Assembly (NCBI RefSeq): GCF_007558865.1
Contig: NZ_VLPK01000001.1
Coordinates: 1,116,001-1,180,000 of the forward strand
DNA from: Mucilaginibacter corticis
GTDB lineage: Bacteria > Bacteroidota > Bacteroidia > Sphingobacteriales > Sphingobacteriaceae
DNA: 64,000 nucleotides
Reading direction: 5' to 3'
In this document: piece by piece, positions 50,024-59,526 of the stretch
How the letters are laid out: every line of letters begins with the position of its first letter
Numbering within the stretch: the stretch's first letter is position 1
The notes under the pieces: generated by a model
The model's database searches: none
Seen by the model: the letters and a program-made list of their open reading frames with translations, nothing else
Told to the model about the DNA's origin: nothing
Translations under genes and position numbers: made by a program

Positions 50024-51088
50024 CTAATGTTGTACTACTGCAATGCCTACTCCCGTCGAAATTTTTGAGGATAGCTGGGTAAGCGTGTTATTTTTCCAAT
50101 ACACGGCGTATGTGTCCGAATAGCCTTTTGTGCCGGCTATATAGATGTTATTGTTATTTATAGTAAGCGCCGTCGCAGTAAATTGCTGCGTACCGTCGGT
50201 TATTTTATTAGCGATACCGTTTTTCCAGTATATGGCAAAGTAATCATAATAGCCTGTGGCGTATACATCAGATCCATTAATGGTTATGCTATTTGCTTCA
50301 GACGATAAGTTTTGATCGGTCATTAACGGAATACTCGCGCCATTTTTCCAATAAGTAGCCATTACCTGGTCGCCGGCCTTGTTTTGAATATTACCGGTAA
50401 TATAAACGTCGGTGCCTGCTACGCCGATAGCAACATTACGCGGATAATACGGAACAGGGCTGCCGGGTAAATTTGACGCAACGGATACCGGTACTTTATT
50501 TTTCCAATAAGTAGCCGTTTGGAAACCGCCGGCCAAGCCAACATTGCCTGACAGGTATACGTCAGTCCCTGAAACTGCTATGCCGCTTATATAATTACAT
50601 GATTGATCAGTAAATATCACCGGCGTTCCGTTTTTCCAATAAGCGGGATGATATAATGAGACATCGTAATTCATGCCGCCAATATAAATATCTTGCCCAC
50701 TAATGGTAATGGCATTTGCCTCGGTACAATTGGGTAAGTGATTGGGTACCCCGTTTTTCCAGTAAGTGGCAACATTGTCAACCATGCCTACTATGTAAAC
50801 ATCAGTATCCTTAACGGCTATGGCATTGGTAAACGAATATAAGGTGCTATCCGCCAGTAAATGAACAACCCCATTTTTCCAATAAGCGGCAACAGTTACA
50901 CTCTTGGTGGTAGTGATGGTGCCGGCTACATAGATATCTGTACCCGTTGGTGTAACTACGGGTGGCGTAACAACAGGTGGTGTAACTACCGGCGGGGTAG
51001 CGGTTGTATTTTGCTTGTTATCGGTTTTTTTGCAAGCTGTAAGGGCCGCAATAGCAATAATAAAAATCAGGGGCTTTTTAAAATGCAT
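50024..51088 (-). CDS. lipoprotein with seven YWKNG repeats, probable seven-bladed beta-propeller
   Basis: From the ATG at 51088 (354 residues) there is a lipoprotein signal (HFKKPLIFIIAIAALTAC), a linker with three copies of PPVVT, and then seven repeats of 40-52 residues. Each repeat has a (D/N)-(I/V)-Y-x-x-G strand and a strand ending in YWKNG or YWKNx; counting from 51097, the YWKN positions are 72, 112, 153, 197, 249, 290 and 333. The last residues (TGVGIAVVQH) resemble the strand that precedes the DVY motif, so the ring could close by a shared final blade. I do not recognise a named function; a surface binding role is inference. It faces the divergent OMPLA-like gene. Confidence 0.82.
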   Translation of the reverse strand: MHFKKPLIFIIAIAALTACKKTDNKQNTTATPPVVTPPVVTPPVVTPTGTDIYVAGTITTTKSVTVAAYWKNGVVHLLADSTLYSFTNAIAVKDTDVYIVGMVDNVATYWKNGVPNHLPNCTEANAITISGQDIYIGGMNYDVSLYHPAYWKNGTPVIFTDQSCNYISGIAVSGTDVYLSGNVGLAGGFQTATYWKNKVPVSVASNLPGSPVPYYPRNVAIGVAGTDVYITGNIQNKAGDQVMATYWKNGASIPLMTDQNLSSEANSITINGSDVYATGYYDYFAIYWKNGIANKITDGTQQFTATALTINNNNIYIAGTKGYSDTYAVYWKNNTLTQLSSKISTGVGIAVVQH

Positions 51089-51280
51089 GGTACTCAAATG
51101 AAATTGTGATAATATACTACCGCAAATATCTGCTAACTATTTGGTTATAAGCTAAAATAAAAAATATTTACCGCTTGGGCATTAAACCTGTGCTCAGATA
51201 ATATCTTCCGCATTCCTGTCAACTGTTGTCAAAACCACATGCAGGCTATTCCCGTAAATGCTGAAACACTATCGACACTA

Positions 51281-52234
51281 ATGCACACCACTAAACTTCT
51301 TTGTCTTTTTATTTTCTGCGGATTTTTAACCAATGCTCAGGGGCAAAGTTTAGATACGGCAACCCTACATAAACGTACCATTAACCGTGACTTTAATGAT
51401 ATCTACACCCAGAATCTGAAACCGGCTACGTTTGGCAATGATTATGGCGGACCAAACAAAACCATGCTAACGTCCGACCTGATCGGCAATTTTGTATTGG
51501 TTAACTCACCCAAGCTGCCATTTTTTGTGGTGGCAACGCCCGAGATCAGCATCCGACTTTTTTCGGCCTATGGTTCGCCGGTAAAATCACCAAGTTATAC
51601 GCCGGGGTTTGCCATATACTTCAGGGCTAACAATGACCAATATCACCCAAAATTCTTTTCAGTTGGCTATAACCACCACTCTAACGGCATTGAAGGCCCG
51701 ACAGCTAACCCAAACGGAACTATTAATGTCGACAGCGGAAAATTCACTACTAACTTTTACACGTTTTTATACCATACCGGTACACGCACAGATAAAGAAA
51801 ACCTGATCATCAACAGTTATATCACAGCGGGTACCGAGTTGCACGCGGCATTGATAGGGCTGGGTTATGCACATGCCTTACAGGGCAGATACGGTTGGGT
51901 GCGTGCAAAGGGCAGCTGGCTATATAGCCTGGCGAAAGGAAACAACGACCCGCTCGATCCGAATAAAAAGGTTTTTAACGACTGGATGCGTGTTCAGCTT
52001 GACCTGCAATACATTATGGACAAGTACAATAACTACAGCTTTGGCAATGTTAAAAAGCGCCTGAACGTAGGGCTTAAATATTATTACCAATTGCCTTTTA
52101 TGCAAAACGTAGCCTTTACCGTTGGTGGTGGCTATCGCGGACAGGACGAGTACAATATTTATTTCCAGGACAGTTACGCTTACATGAATGTAGGCATAGC
52201 CGCAGGGCTATCCTTTGGTACGCGGAAAAAATAA
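51281..52234 (+). CDS. outer membrane phospholipase A-like protein
   Basis: Predicted outer-membrane beta-barrel. From the ATG at 51281 (317 residues) there is a signal peptide (TTKLLCLFIFCGFLTNAQGQ); an upstream ATG at 51239 is possible but would put 14 polar residues before it. The block VGYNHHSNGIEGP matches the catalytic H-x-S-N-G pattern of OMPLA, and the rest alternates short strands (GFAIYFRANN, INSYITAGTELHAALIGLGYAH, RLNVGLKYYYQLP, AFTVGGGYRGQDEYNIYF) ending in a strand-like tail with Phe. The third catalytic Asn is not obvious, so activity is uncertain. Confidence 0.7.
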   Translation: MHTTKLLCLFIFCGFLTNAQGQSLDTATLHKRTINRDFNDIYTQNLKPATFGNDYGGPNKTMLTSDLIGNFVLVNSPKLPFFVVATPEISIRLFSAYGSPVKSPSYTPGFAIYFRANNDQYHPKFFSVGYNHHSNGIEGPTANPNGTINVDSGKFTTNFYTFLYHTGTRTDKENLIINSYITAGTELHAALIGLGYAHALQGRYGWVRAKGSWLYSLAKGNNDPLDPNKKVFNDWMRVQLDLQYIMDKYNNYSFGNVKKRLNVGLKYYYQLPFMQNVAFTVGGGYRGQDEYNIYFQDSYAYMNVGIAAGLSFGTRKK

Positions 52235-52246
52235 TCCGGTCGTTTT

Positions 52247-52675
52247 CTACGACTGGATATAATTTTTCAATTGCTCTATCGTATCTTCATGCGACAGGAT
52301 TGTTTCTGTTACCACATCGCTCATGGAGATAATGCCCGATAATTTATTGTGGCTAAAAACCGGAAGATAGCGCAATTTGCTCTCCGTCATGATATGCATA
52401 CAATGGTCTATCGTGTTATCCGGCAATAAAACCGGCAATGAAGTGCCCATAATTTCGCCAACGGTGGTATGGTCTGACGACCGGCCCTCTAAAATCACCT
52501 TACGTGCATAATCCCTTTCGGTAAGTATGCCGGCATATTCGCCATTTTTAGTAACAACTACAGATCCGATATTTTTATCGGCCATTAACCTTAGGGCATC
52601 CAAAACTAATGTATCGGCATCAATAGCAAAAACACTGCTGCCCTTACGGGCAAGGATATCTGAAACTTTACGCAT
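52247..52675 (-). CDS. CBS domain protein
   Basis: A 142-residue soluble protein made almost wholly of a CBS pair (KVSDILARKGSSVFAIDADTLVLDALRLMADKNIGSVVV and TVGEIMGTSLPVLLPDNTIDHCMHIMTESKLRYLPVF), ending with a short charged helix. Such proteins bind adenine nucleotides and act as energy sensors; the partner is unknown. It is convergent with the OMPLA-like gene, with a 12-base gap and no clear terminator. Confidence 0.92.
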   Translation of the reverse strand: MRKVSDILARKGSSVFAIDADTLVLDALRLMADKNIGSVVVTKNGEYAGILTERDYARKVILEGRSSDHTTVGEIMGTSLPVLLPDNTIDHCMHIMTESKLRYLPVFSHNKLSGIISMSDVVTETILSHEDTIEQLKNYIQS

Positions 52676-52705
52676 AACATTTTGGGTTTAATAAACGGGT
52701 TATTC

Positions 52706-52713
52706 CAAATATA
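52706..52713 (-). promoter_or_regulatory. -7 box of the CBS gene
   Basis: TATATTTG on the minus strand, an exact consensus match 31 bases before the start codon. No -33 at the expected distance. Confidence 0.45.
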
Positions 52714-52945
52714 ACGATATGAAAAACAAAAAAAGCCTCAATAACAGCCTTTTATATTAACATTTGTGAAATTCTTTTGTTTATATCGATATTTTTCGTG
52801 CGATCTGCGGCCTAAACCCTTACTAAGATGAGGCTATTTTATCCGGATAATTAATTACTCCTTTAGCTGCCCGGGCAACCAAACCCAGTATAGCGCCGTA
52901 ATCCCTTTATCGGGATTAACCTGTTTAGCGGCCCCATTTAAGTAA

Positions 52946-54601
52946 ATGACTCAACAACTACCGGCTTTAAAATTTAAAACCCTAAAACAATACGCCGACT
53001 GGAAATTACTGTTGCTTTTATTGCTGTTTTTAAATGTAAAGCTGGCCATAAAGATCCCCGCGATAGCGCTGATCTACCTGTTACAATTTGATTTCCGGTT
53101 TGGGTTCCGGTTTAAAGATCCAAGACTGCCGCTATTTTATCCGCTGATCATTGTTATAGCTATTGCAGGTTTTATTATTAACGGTAAGTATACTGATGCC
53201 GATTACAATTTGGTTTTTATAACCGGCATTGGCTTTTGGTTGTTGTGTATTTTGGCAGTACACCAAGTTAAATTATCTGTCGAACGTAATACTACTGCGG
53301 TGGTCCATCAGACCATCCTCGTGTTTTTCATCATTAACATTATCGCATCGCTGCTTAACCTGGCTTTTATTGTGTTGGAGACACACGCCTTTAACCCCTA
53401 TACTTACCAGGGTCAATATCAGAAATACTTTATCAGCACCGGCGATTTTGTGAAGGGCATTACTTTTGATACCTCGACCACCAACGCGGTACTGAATGCT
53501 TTCGGCGTTATTTATTTCCTCATCAAAAAAAACATGGGGATGACGCTGGCCTGCATGGCTATATTACTGCTTACCGGCAGCAATTTTACCAATGTTTTTA
53601 TACTGGCTGTGCTGGCATTCCTGTTTGTATTTAATAGCACGCGCGACCAAAAAAGCGTGATCATTATTTGCGTTTGTTTCCTGGTGCTGTTTATGGCCAA
53701 GATCTCGCCGCAGAATAATAATTATGTGATGAACACCGTCAAAACTGCTTTTTATGGGCGCGAGATCATTTCGCCATGGCCTAAAAGCCAGATCCCGGTA
53801 ACACAAAGGCCTGATAGCACGCTTAACCCCGAAGAAAAGAGAGAAAAAATAGCGACTCTTTATTTAGACAGTATTGCCGCTTTACCTATTAACCAGGTAC
53901 AGCGTGAAAAACTACCGCCGGGTGTGCCTGTAACGGCTACCGGCAGGGTGGTTTTGCCCCAGGCCGATGTTAATTCGCCGTCTTACCAATGGCTCAGAAC
54001 AACCCCGCCCGAGCAAAAGCAACTGGTTGACTTTGTTAATACCCACGAGGCCGATCTGCCCGTTTCGCGAACCAGAAAATTAAGCCTGGTGCCGGGCAAG
54101 GTGATGGGGCTATTGCAAACATTTAACTTTTACAAGCACCATCCTGCAAAGATCTTAACGGGCGATGGCGTTGGTAATTTTTCGTCAAAGCTGGCTTTCA
54201 GGGCTACGGGGTTAAAGTTTACCGGAGGGTACCCGCAAAAGTATATTTATATCAATCCTGATTTTTTGAGTAATCACCTGGATGTTTATTTAAGTTTCTT
54301 CAGCCAGTCGGCGGCAACACACTCATTAACTAACAGCCCTTTTTCTGTGTATGATCAGCTGCTGGCAGAATACGGATTGTTGGGCCTTTTGGCCTTATTT
54401 ATTTTTTACCTGGGCTTTTTTGCAAAGCATTATGCAACTCTTACCTATGGTATCCCGGCGATATTATTGGTGATGTTCCTGTTTTTTATTGATTACTGGT
54501 TTGAACAGTTATCGATCATCATATTTTTTGAACTGCTGCTCTTTTTAAATATCAAAGAGGGCAAAGAATTACTTACCGCAAAATCAACTACCGCTAAATG
54601 A
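52946..54601 (+). CDS. polytopic membrane protein, O-antigen polymerase/ligase-like
   Basis: First gene of the polysaccharide cluster. The 551 residues include about ten membrane helices (for example WKLLLLLLLFLNVKLAI, ILVFFIINIIASLLNLAFIVL, GLLALFIFYLGFFAKHYA) and one long extracytoplasmic loop at roughly residues 265-430 containing KILTGDGVGNFSSKLAF. The layout of many helices with a large late loop fits Wzy polymerases or WaaL-type ligases. The specific reaction is inference. It overlaps the next gene by four bases (ATGA), so translation is coupled. Confidence 0.75.
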   Translation: MTQQLPALKFKTLKQYADWKLLLLLLLFLNVKLAIKIPAIALIYLLQFDFRFGFRFKDPRLPLFYPLIIVIAIAGFIINGKYTDADYNLVFITGIGFWLLCILAVHQVKLSVERNTTAVVHQTILVFFIINIIASLLNLAFIVLETHAFNPYTYQGQYQKYFISTGDFVKGITFDTSTTNAVLNAFGVIYFLIKKNMGMTLACMAILLLTGSNFTNVFILAVLAFLFVFNSTRDQKSVIIICVCFLVLFMAKISPQNNNYVMNTVKTAFYGREIISPWPKSQIPVTQRPDSTLNPEEKREKIATLYLDSIAALPINQVQREKLPPGVPVTATGRVVLPQADVNSPSYQWLRTTPPEQKQLVDFVNTHEADLPVSRTRKLSLVPGKVMGLLQTFNFYKHHPAKILTGDGVGNFSSKLAFRATGLKFTGGYPQKYIYINPDFLSNHLDVYLSFFSQSAATHSLTNSPFSVYDQLLAEYGLLGLLALFIFYLGFFAKHYATLTYGIPAILLVMFLFFIDYWFEQLSIIIFFELLLFLNIKEGKELLTAKSTTAK

Positions 54602-55557
54602 ACGCTAACCCCAGCATAACCGTTTTAATGCCTGCCTATAATGCCGAGAGGTATATCAGCGAGGCTATTACCTCTGTTTTGCAGCAAACTTATACTGATT
54701 TTGAACTGCTTATTGTAAACGACGGATCTACCGATAACACGGTGAATATTGTCCAGAGTTTTAAGGATGAACGCATTGTATTGATCAACCAACCCAACAG
54801 GGGTGTAGCCGATGCCTTGAACACCGGCTTACAACACGCCCGTGCACCGTACATTGCCCGGTTTGACGCGGACGATGTTTGTTACCCTTACCGGTTGGAA
54901 AAACAGATCCGCTTTTTGCAGGACAACCCCGAATATATTTTAGTGGGCAGCGAGGCCAAGTATATTTTAGAGAACGGCGACTTTTTGTTCGACTTTCATT
55001 GCATAGCCTACTCGCATGAGCAGGTAATGGATAAGCTATATTTTTATTGCCCCTTTGTGCACCCCAGCGTGATGTATAAAAAGCAACCGGTGCTTGATGC
55101 CGGTGGCTACCCAACCCATGCCCATAATTTTGAAGACTATTTACTGTGGACCAACCTTGCCGGGGCCGGACGGCTTTGTAACCTTACCGAGCCTTTGATA
55201 AAATACCGGCTTAACTCGACATCAGTAACTATTGACGAAAAATGGCGCGGCAGGCGTTTCAGAGAGTTAAAGCGCGAGATCGTATTGCGCGGATCAATCA
55301 CAGCAGCAGAGGGGAATGAATTACTTGCCATCATCAAAGACCAGGACATCCGCAAAATAAAAGAGGGGGCCTACAACTCACTATGCGGTAAAAAATACCT
55401 GACGGATAACCATCAGCCCGAAAAGGCCCGGGATTATTTTAACAAAGCTATTAAGATCTATCCTTTACGGTTGGAGAACTATCTATTGTACACCCTAAGC
55501 TATTTCCCCGAAGGGCTAATTAACTGGCTGCATAAATTAAGCCCTAACCGGTTATGA
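54598..55557 (+). CDS. family 2 glycosyltransferase
   Basis: Inverting GT-A transferase of polysaccharide assembly. The 319-residue protein shows SITVLMPAYNAERYISEAI, LIVNDGSTDNTVNIV and the metal/nucleotide-sugar DxD region ARFDADDVCYPYRLEKQ; then HPSVMYKKQPVLDAGGY and EDYLLWTNLA, where ED acts as the catalytic-type pair in this group. No membrane helix. It overlaps the previous and following genes by four bases each. Confidence 0.93.
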   Translation: MNANPSITVLMPAYNAERYISEAITSVLQQTYTDFELLIVNDGSTDNTVNIVQSFKDERIVLINQPNRGVADALNTGLQHARAPYIARFDADDVCYPYRLEKQIRFLQDNPEYILVGSEAKYILENGDFLFDFHCIAYSHEQVMDKLYFYCPFVHPSVMYKKQPVLDAGGYPTHAHNFEDYLLWTNLAGAGRLCNLTEPLIKYRLNSTSVTIDEKWRGRRFRELKREIVLRGSITAAEGNELLAIIKDQDIRKIKEGAYNSLCGKKYLTDNHQPEKARDYFNKAIKIYPLRLENYLLYTLSYFPEGLINWLHKLSPNRL

Positions 55558-56633
55558 TAAAGATAGCTATCATAGCGCGGTCTACTTTGTTTACGGTGCC
55601 CGGTGGCGATACCGTGCAAGCCGTGCAAACGGCCAGGCATTTAGCGGATATGGACGTTTGGGCGGATATTAAGCTATCCAACGAGACGATCGACTATGAG
55701 CTATACGACTTACTGCACTTTTTCAATATAATCCGCCCTGCGGATATTTTATACCATAGCAGGCAAGCTAAAAAGCCTTACGTAGTATCAACCATATTGG
55801 TTGATTATAGCGAATACGACAAGCATCATCGCAAAGGCTTGGGCGCTTTGTTTAGTTACCTGCCGGCTAATGGTATTGAATACATAAAAACCATGGCCCG
55901 CTGGCTGCTGGGCCGCGATCATTTATCAAGCCGTGATTATATCTGGAAAGGTCAGCGGCGAAGCATCATGGAGATCATGCAAAAGACCAAAATGATCCTG
56001 CCGAATTCGACGTCAGAATACCTGCGGGTTTTTAAGGCATATTCGGTACCCGTAAAATATCAAGTGGTACCTAACGGTATCGACCCACAATTATTTAAAT
56101 ATACTGATACAGATCGTGATGCTAACCTGGTTTTATGCGTGGCAAGGATCGAGGGGATAAAGAACCAGCTAAATCTGATCAAAGCTTTAAATAATACCCG
56201 GTTCAATTTATTACTTATAGGCAATCACAGCCCTAATCAGCAGGCTTATTACGATGAATGCAAAAGTATCGCCGCAGCAAACATCAGGTTTATTGACCAT
56301 TTACCCCAAGCCAAACTGGTGGCTTATTACCAAAAGGCCAAAGTGCATGTATTACCCAGCTGGTTTGAAACAACGGGACTCAGCTCGTTAGAAGCCGGTG
56401 CAATGGGCTGCAACCTGGTTATAACCGACAAAGGCGATACCCGCGAGTATTTTGAGGATGATGCGTTTTACTGCGACCCGGCGAGCCCAGCCGGTATTCT
56501 GGCAGCTGTTGAGCAGGCAAGCCTGGCACAAGAAAGCAGGCACTTACGCGAAAAAATATTAAAAAAATATACGTGGCAGCAGGCAGCCAATTGCACACTT
56601 GCAGCGTATCAATTAATAATAGCCACAGCATGA
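55554..56633 (+). CDS. glycosyltransferase family 4 (group 1)
   Basis: Retaining GT-B transferase. The 359-residue protein has the N-terminal Rossmann part (IAIIARSTLFTVPGGDTVQAVQTA), then VVPNGIDPQLF, LVLCVARIEGIKNQLNLIKAL and the nucleotide-sugar motif HVLPSWFETTGLSSLEAGAMG, where the two Glu residues are the E-x7-E pair. Overlaps its neighbours by four bases on each side. The sugar donor and acceptor are not readable. Confidence 0.93.
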   Translation: MIKIAIIARSTLFTVPGGDTVQAVQTARHLADMDVWADIKLSNETIDYELYDLLHFFNIIRPADILYHSRQAKKPYVVSTILVDYSEYDKHHRKGLGALFSYLPANGIEYIKTMARWLLGRDHLSSRDYIWKGQRRSIMEIMQKTKMILPNSTSEYLRVFKAYSVPVKYQVVPNGIDPQLFKYTDTDRDANLVLCVARIEGIKNQLNLIKALNNTRFNLLLIGNHSPNQQAYYDECKSIAAANIRFIDHLPQAKLVAYYQKAKVHVLPSWFETTGLSSLEAGAMGCNLVITDKGDTREYFEDDAFYCDPASPAGILAAVEQASLAQESRHLREKILKKYTWQQAANCTLAAYQLIIATA

Positions 56634-57754
56634 AACTTAAAATAGCCATTTTAGGAACCCGGGGCATCCCCAATCACTACGGTGGGTTTGAACATATTTC
56701 AGAATATGTTTCGGCCGGTTTGGTTGAACGCGGACATACCGTTACGGTGTATAATTCGCATAACCATCCTTACACTAAGGACACCTGGAATGGCGTGAAT
56801 ATTATTCATTGCTATGATCCTGAATACCTGATCGGCTCGGCCGGGCAATTTGTGTACGACTTGAATTGTATCCTCGATGCACGCAAAAGAGATTTTGATG
56901 TGATATTGATCATGGGTTATACCAGCAGCTCTGTTTGGGGCAGACTGTACCCTAAGCAAAGCGCTATTGTAACCAATATGGATGGGCTGGAGTGGAAACG
57001 GTCAAAATATTCAAAACCGGTACAAAACTTTTTAAAATATGCCGAAAAACTGGCGGTTAAACATAGCCAGTATTATGTGTCCGATTCGATAGTGATCAAA
57101 CAGTACCTGGCACGTAAATATGATATTAACAGCCGTTATATCCCTTACGGCGCTGATATGATTACCCCGGTTGAACGCGAGCAGATCACTCCTGCCGAGG
57201 CAGCTAAAGAGGATTACTTTTTGCTGATGGCTCGCATGGAGCCTGAGAATAATATTGAAACCATATTGGATGGCTACAACCTGAGCAATTCTGCTAAACC
57301 TTTTAAGGTTTTAGGTGATACTGGCAACCGGTTTGGCAAATTCATCACCCATAAATTTCAAAACGACAGCCGGATTGAATTTAAGGGATCTATTTTTGAC
57401 ACCGCCAAAGTACGCGCGCTGCAAAATAATTCATACCTGTATTTTCATGGCCATAGTGTTGGCGGTACTAACCCGTCGCTGTTAGAAGCCATGGCCAGCG
57501 AGGCGCTGATAGCCGCCCATAACAACCCGTTCAACCAGGCGGTTTTGAATACTGATGCCTTCTATTTTTCAAACCCGGCAGACGTAAAACAGCTGGTTGA
57601 AAACGTACAAAGGCAGGAAACCGAAAAACTTATGGTTAACAATAACTTGCAAAAAATAAAACACCTGTTTAACTGGGAAAGTGTAGTTGACGGTTATGAG
57701 CAGTATGCCATAGAATGTTACCTGAACTATAATAATGGACGGATTATTTCTTAA
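56630..57754 (+). CDS. glycosyltransferase with DUF1972 domain (rhamnosyltransferase-like)
   Basis: GT-B transferase of the DUF1972 type, often annotated as rhamnosyltransferase. It shows LKIAILGTRGIPNHYGGFE at the N-terminus, VTVYNSHNHPYTKDTWNGV, IVTNMDGLEWKRSKYS and PYGADMI, then HSVGGTNPSLLEAMASEALI. The ATG at 56630 is chosen because it overlaps the stop of the previous gene (ATGA) like the others in the cluster; an in-frame upstream start inside the previous gene is rejected. 374 residues. It overlaps the next gene by 20 bases. Confidence 0.92.
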   Translation: MKLKIAILGTRGIPNHYGGFEHISEYVSAGLVERGHTVTVYNSHNHPYTKDTWNGVNIIHCYDPEYLIGSAGQFVYDLNCILDARKRDFDVILIMGYTSSSVWGRLYPKQSAIVTNMDGLEWKRSKYSKPVQNFLKYAEKLAVKHSQYYVSDSIVIKQYLARKYDINSRYIPYGADMITPVEREQITPAEAAKEDYFLLMARMEPENNIETILDGYNLSNSAKPFKVLGDTGNRFGKFITHKFQNDSRIEFKGSIFDTAKVRALQNNSYLYFHGHSVGGTNPSLLEAMASEALIAAHNNPFNQAVLNTDAFYFSNPADVKQLVENVQRQETEKLMVNNNLQKIKHLFNWESVVDGYEQYAIECYLNYNNGRIIS

Positions 57755-58985
57755 AGAAGGCACAACGGCTACCAAAATAAGCTACTACCATTTACTGCTT
57801 TTTTTGGCCAGCCTGCCGTTTGATTTTTTTTACAGCCATATAATCCTCATCAGCTTTTGTGTACATACCCTTATCCAACTAAATAAAAAAGATATACAGC
57901 CGGTTTTCACATTCCGTAACCTGGTTTTGCAATCGGTATTTTTTATTACGCTGTTCAGTACTATCTATACTGTTAACCGCCCCGGGGCTTTTGCCGAATG
58001 GGGTAACCATATTACCATCCTGCTCTTCCCGGTATTGTTTTGCCTGACATCTTTTGATATTCGTAAATATCGCCCGCAATTGTTAATGGGTTTTGCCATG
58101 GTTTGTACCGGCACTATTGCCTATCTGTACATTGATGCCTTGCGCGCCATCAGGTTTTACGGTTTGCCATATTCGTCTATTATCAGTTCGGCATTTACCA
58201 ATCATAACTTTGCGCTGCCAATTAATATGCATGCTACGTTTTTGTCATTACAGATCGTTATCGCGCTGATCTACCTCATCTCAGTGATATTAAAGGAACA
58301 GCAAAAAAAATTGCGCTTGTTTTATGTGACTTGCGCTTGTGTTCTCCTGGCGGGATTAGTACAATTGTCTTCAAAGTCGGTTTTTGTACCGGTATTTTTC
58401 ATTATCAATATCGGGGTTCCTTATTACCTGCTGCAGGGTAAAAAACGATCGAAGTTTATCATGATCACAGCATCGTTATCTGTATTGGCCCTTGCCGGGA
58501 TCTTTACCTTAAAGATCATGAAAACAAGGTATGTAACCAACTTAAAATACGACCTGGCATTAACCTCAAAAGACCAACGGTTTGACTCAAGACTCGACCG
58601 CTGGAGTACCGCTGCAGAACTGATCAAAAACAGGCCAATTACAGGCTATGGTGCAGGATCGGAAATAGGTTTACTGCATGAAAGTTTCTACGCGAAAAAA
58701 TACTACAATTCATTCCTTAACCATCTGAATACCCATAACCAGTATTTAAGCTTCTGGTTAAAGTCGGGCATTATCGGGCTGCTAATTTACCTGGGAACAC
58801 TTTGGTTTGGCTTTAAACAGGCCATAAGGCAAAAGGACTTGCTGTTTTTAACCTTTATGTTGCTGATAGCATTTGTATCATGCTCAGAAAACCTGCTGGA
58901 TGTAGATAAAGGCGTAATGTTTTACGCTTTCTTTTTCTCTTTCTTTATTTTTTCGGGGGGATGGGAAACAGAAAACTCCTGTTAA
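57735..58985 (+). CDS. O-antigen ligase/polymerase family membrane protein
   Basis: Last gene of the polysaccharide cluster, 416 residues and about ten to eleven helices. The Wzy_C-type signature is visible: SRLDRWSTAAELIKNRPITGYGAGSE, then NTHNQYLSFWLKSGIIGLLIYLG, the R...W...PitGyG...HNqyL pattern shared by WaaL ligases and Wzy polymerases. With two such proteins in the cluster (this one and the first gene), one may polymerise and the other ligate; which is which cannot be told. It ends without a clear terminator. Confidence 0.87.
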   Translation: MDGLFLKEGTTATKISYYHLLLFLASLPFDFFYSHIILISFCVHTLIQLNKKDIQPVFTFRNLVLQSVFFITLFSTIYTVNRPGAFAEWGNHITILLFPVLFCLTSFDIRKYRPQLLMGFAMVCTGTIAYLYIDALRAIRFYGLPYSSIISSAFTNHNFALPINMHATFLSLQIVIALIYLISVILKEQQKKLRLFYVTCACVLLAGLVQLSSKSVFVPVFFIINIGVPYYLLQGKKRSKFIMITASLSVLALAGIFTLKIMKTRYVTNLKYDLALTSKDQRFDSRLDRWSTAAELIKNRPITGYGAGSEIGLLHESFYAKKYYNSFLNHLNTHNQYLSFWLKSGIIGLLIYLGTLWFGFKQAIRQKDLLFLTFMLLIAFVSCSENLLDVDKGVMFYAFFFSFFIFSGGWETENSC

Positions 58986-59004
58986 GGAATAATCATCTTA
59001 GTTA

Positions 59005-59050
59005 ATAACGATCACCTGCACATCCACATATTTGCATATCTGCACATCAA
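59005..59050. repeat. short word repeat (GCACATCTGCACAT type)
   Basis: CCTGCACATCCACATATTTG then CATATCTGCACATC between convergent genes; another low-complexity intergenic word element. Confidence 0.4.
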
Positions 59051-59439
59051 AGCGCTGCTTTGATCTTATCTGCAGTAGCCTGGAACTCTTCGGGAGTAAA
59101 TTTTAATTTGAGCTTGGTAAAGTTCATGTCGTTAACGCCGTTTATCGGGATAAGGTGTACATGCGCGTGCGGTACTTCAAGGCCGATAACTGTAACACCT
59201 ATACGATTGCAGGGGATAGCTTTTTCCATAGCCGCGGCAACAGTTTTTGCAAACTGCATCAGGCTGGTGTAGGTGGCATCATCCAGGTCGAACAGCTTAT
59301 CAACTTCCTTCTTGGGGATAACAAGCAGATGTCCCTCGGCCAATGGCGCAATATCCAAAAATGCCAGGAAACCCTCATTCTCGGCCACTTTATATGACGG
59401 GATATCCCCGGCTATGATCTTTGAAAATATGCTTGACAT
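59047..59439 (-). CDS. HIT family nucleotide hydrolase/transferase
   Basis: Small cytoplasmic enzyme of the histidine triad family, acting on nucleoside phosphoramidates or dinucleotide polyphosphates. The 130 residues contain SSIFSKIIAGDIPSYKVAE, FLDIAPLAEGHLLVIPKKEV and the triad VPHAHVHLIPI. It is closest to Hint/HinT-like proteins in length and layout. An intergenic word repeat separates it from greA on the same strand. Confidence 0.94.
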   Translation of the reverse strand: MSSIFSKIIAGDIPSYKVAENEGFLAFLDIAPLAEGHLLVIPKKEVDKLFDLDDATYTSLMQFAKTVAAAMEKAIPCNRIGVTVIGLEVPHAHVHLIPINGVNDMNFTKLKLKFTPEEFQATADKIKAAL

Positions 59440-59443
59440 GTGT

Positions 59444-59523
59444 TAATTATTGAATTAGTGATTTGTTGAATTAATGAATAGTATTGCATAAATCAATAAT
59501 TCATTAATTCAATAAATCTATAA
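59444..59523. repeat. word-repeat element (AATTCAATAATTC type)
   Basis: ATTATTGAATTAGTGATTTG ... CAATAATTCATTAATTCAAT: imperfect inverted halves made of TTGAATTA words, matching the element between pdhA and pdhC. It fills the greA-HIT gap. Confidence 0.75.
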
Positions 59524-59526
59524 TTG

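Noticed and set aside
50945..51000. short tandem DNA repeat resembling a tiny CRISPR array
   Set aside because: The units are 15-18 bases, inside the lipoprotein reading frame, and encode the repeated PPVVT linker.
56573..56629. upstream start for the DUF1972 glycosyltransferase
   Set aside because: It lies inside the previous gene; the ATG at 56630 overlaps the previous stop by four bases like the other genes of the cluster.
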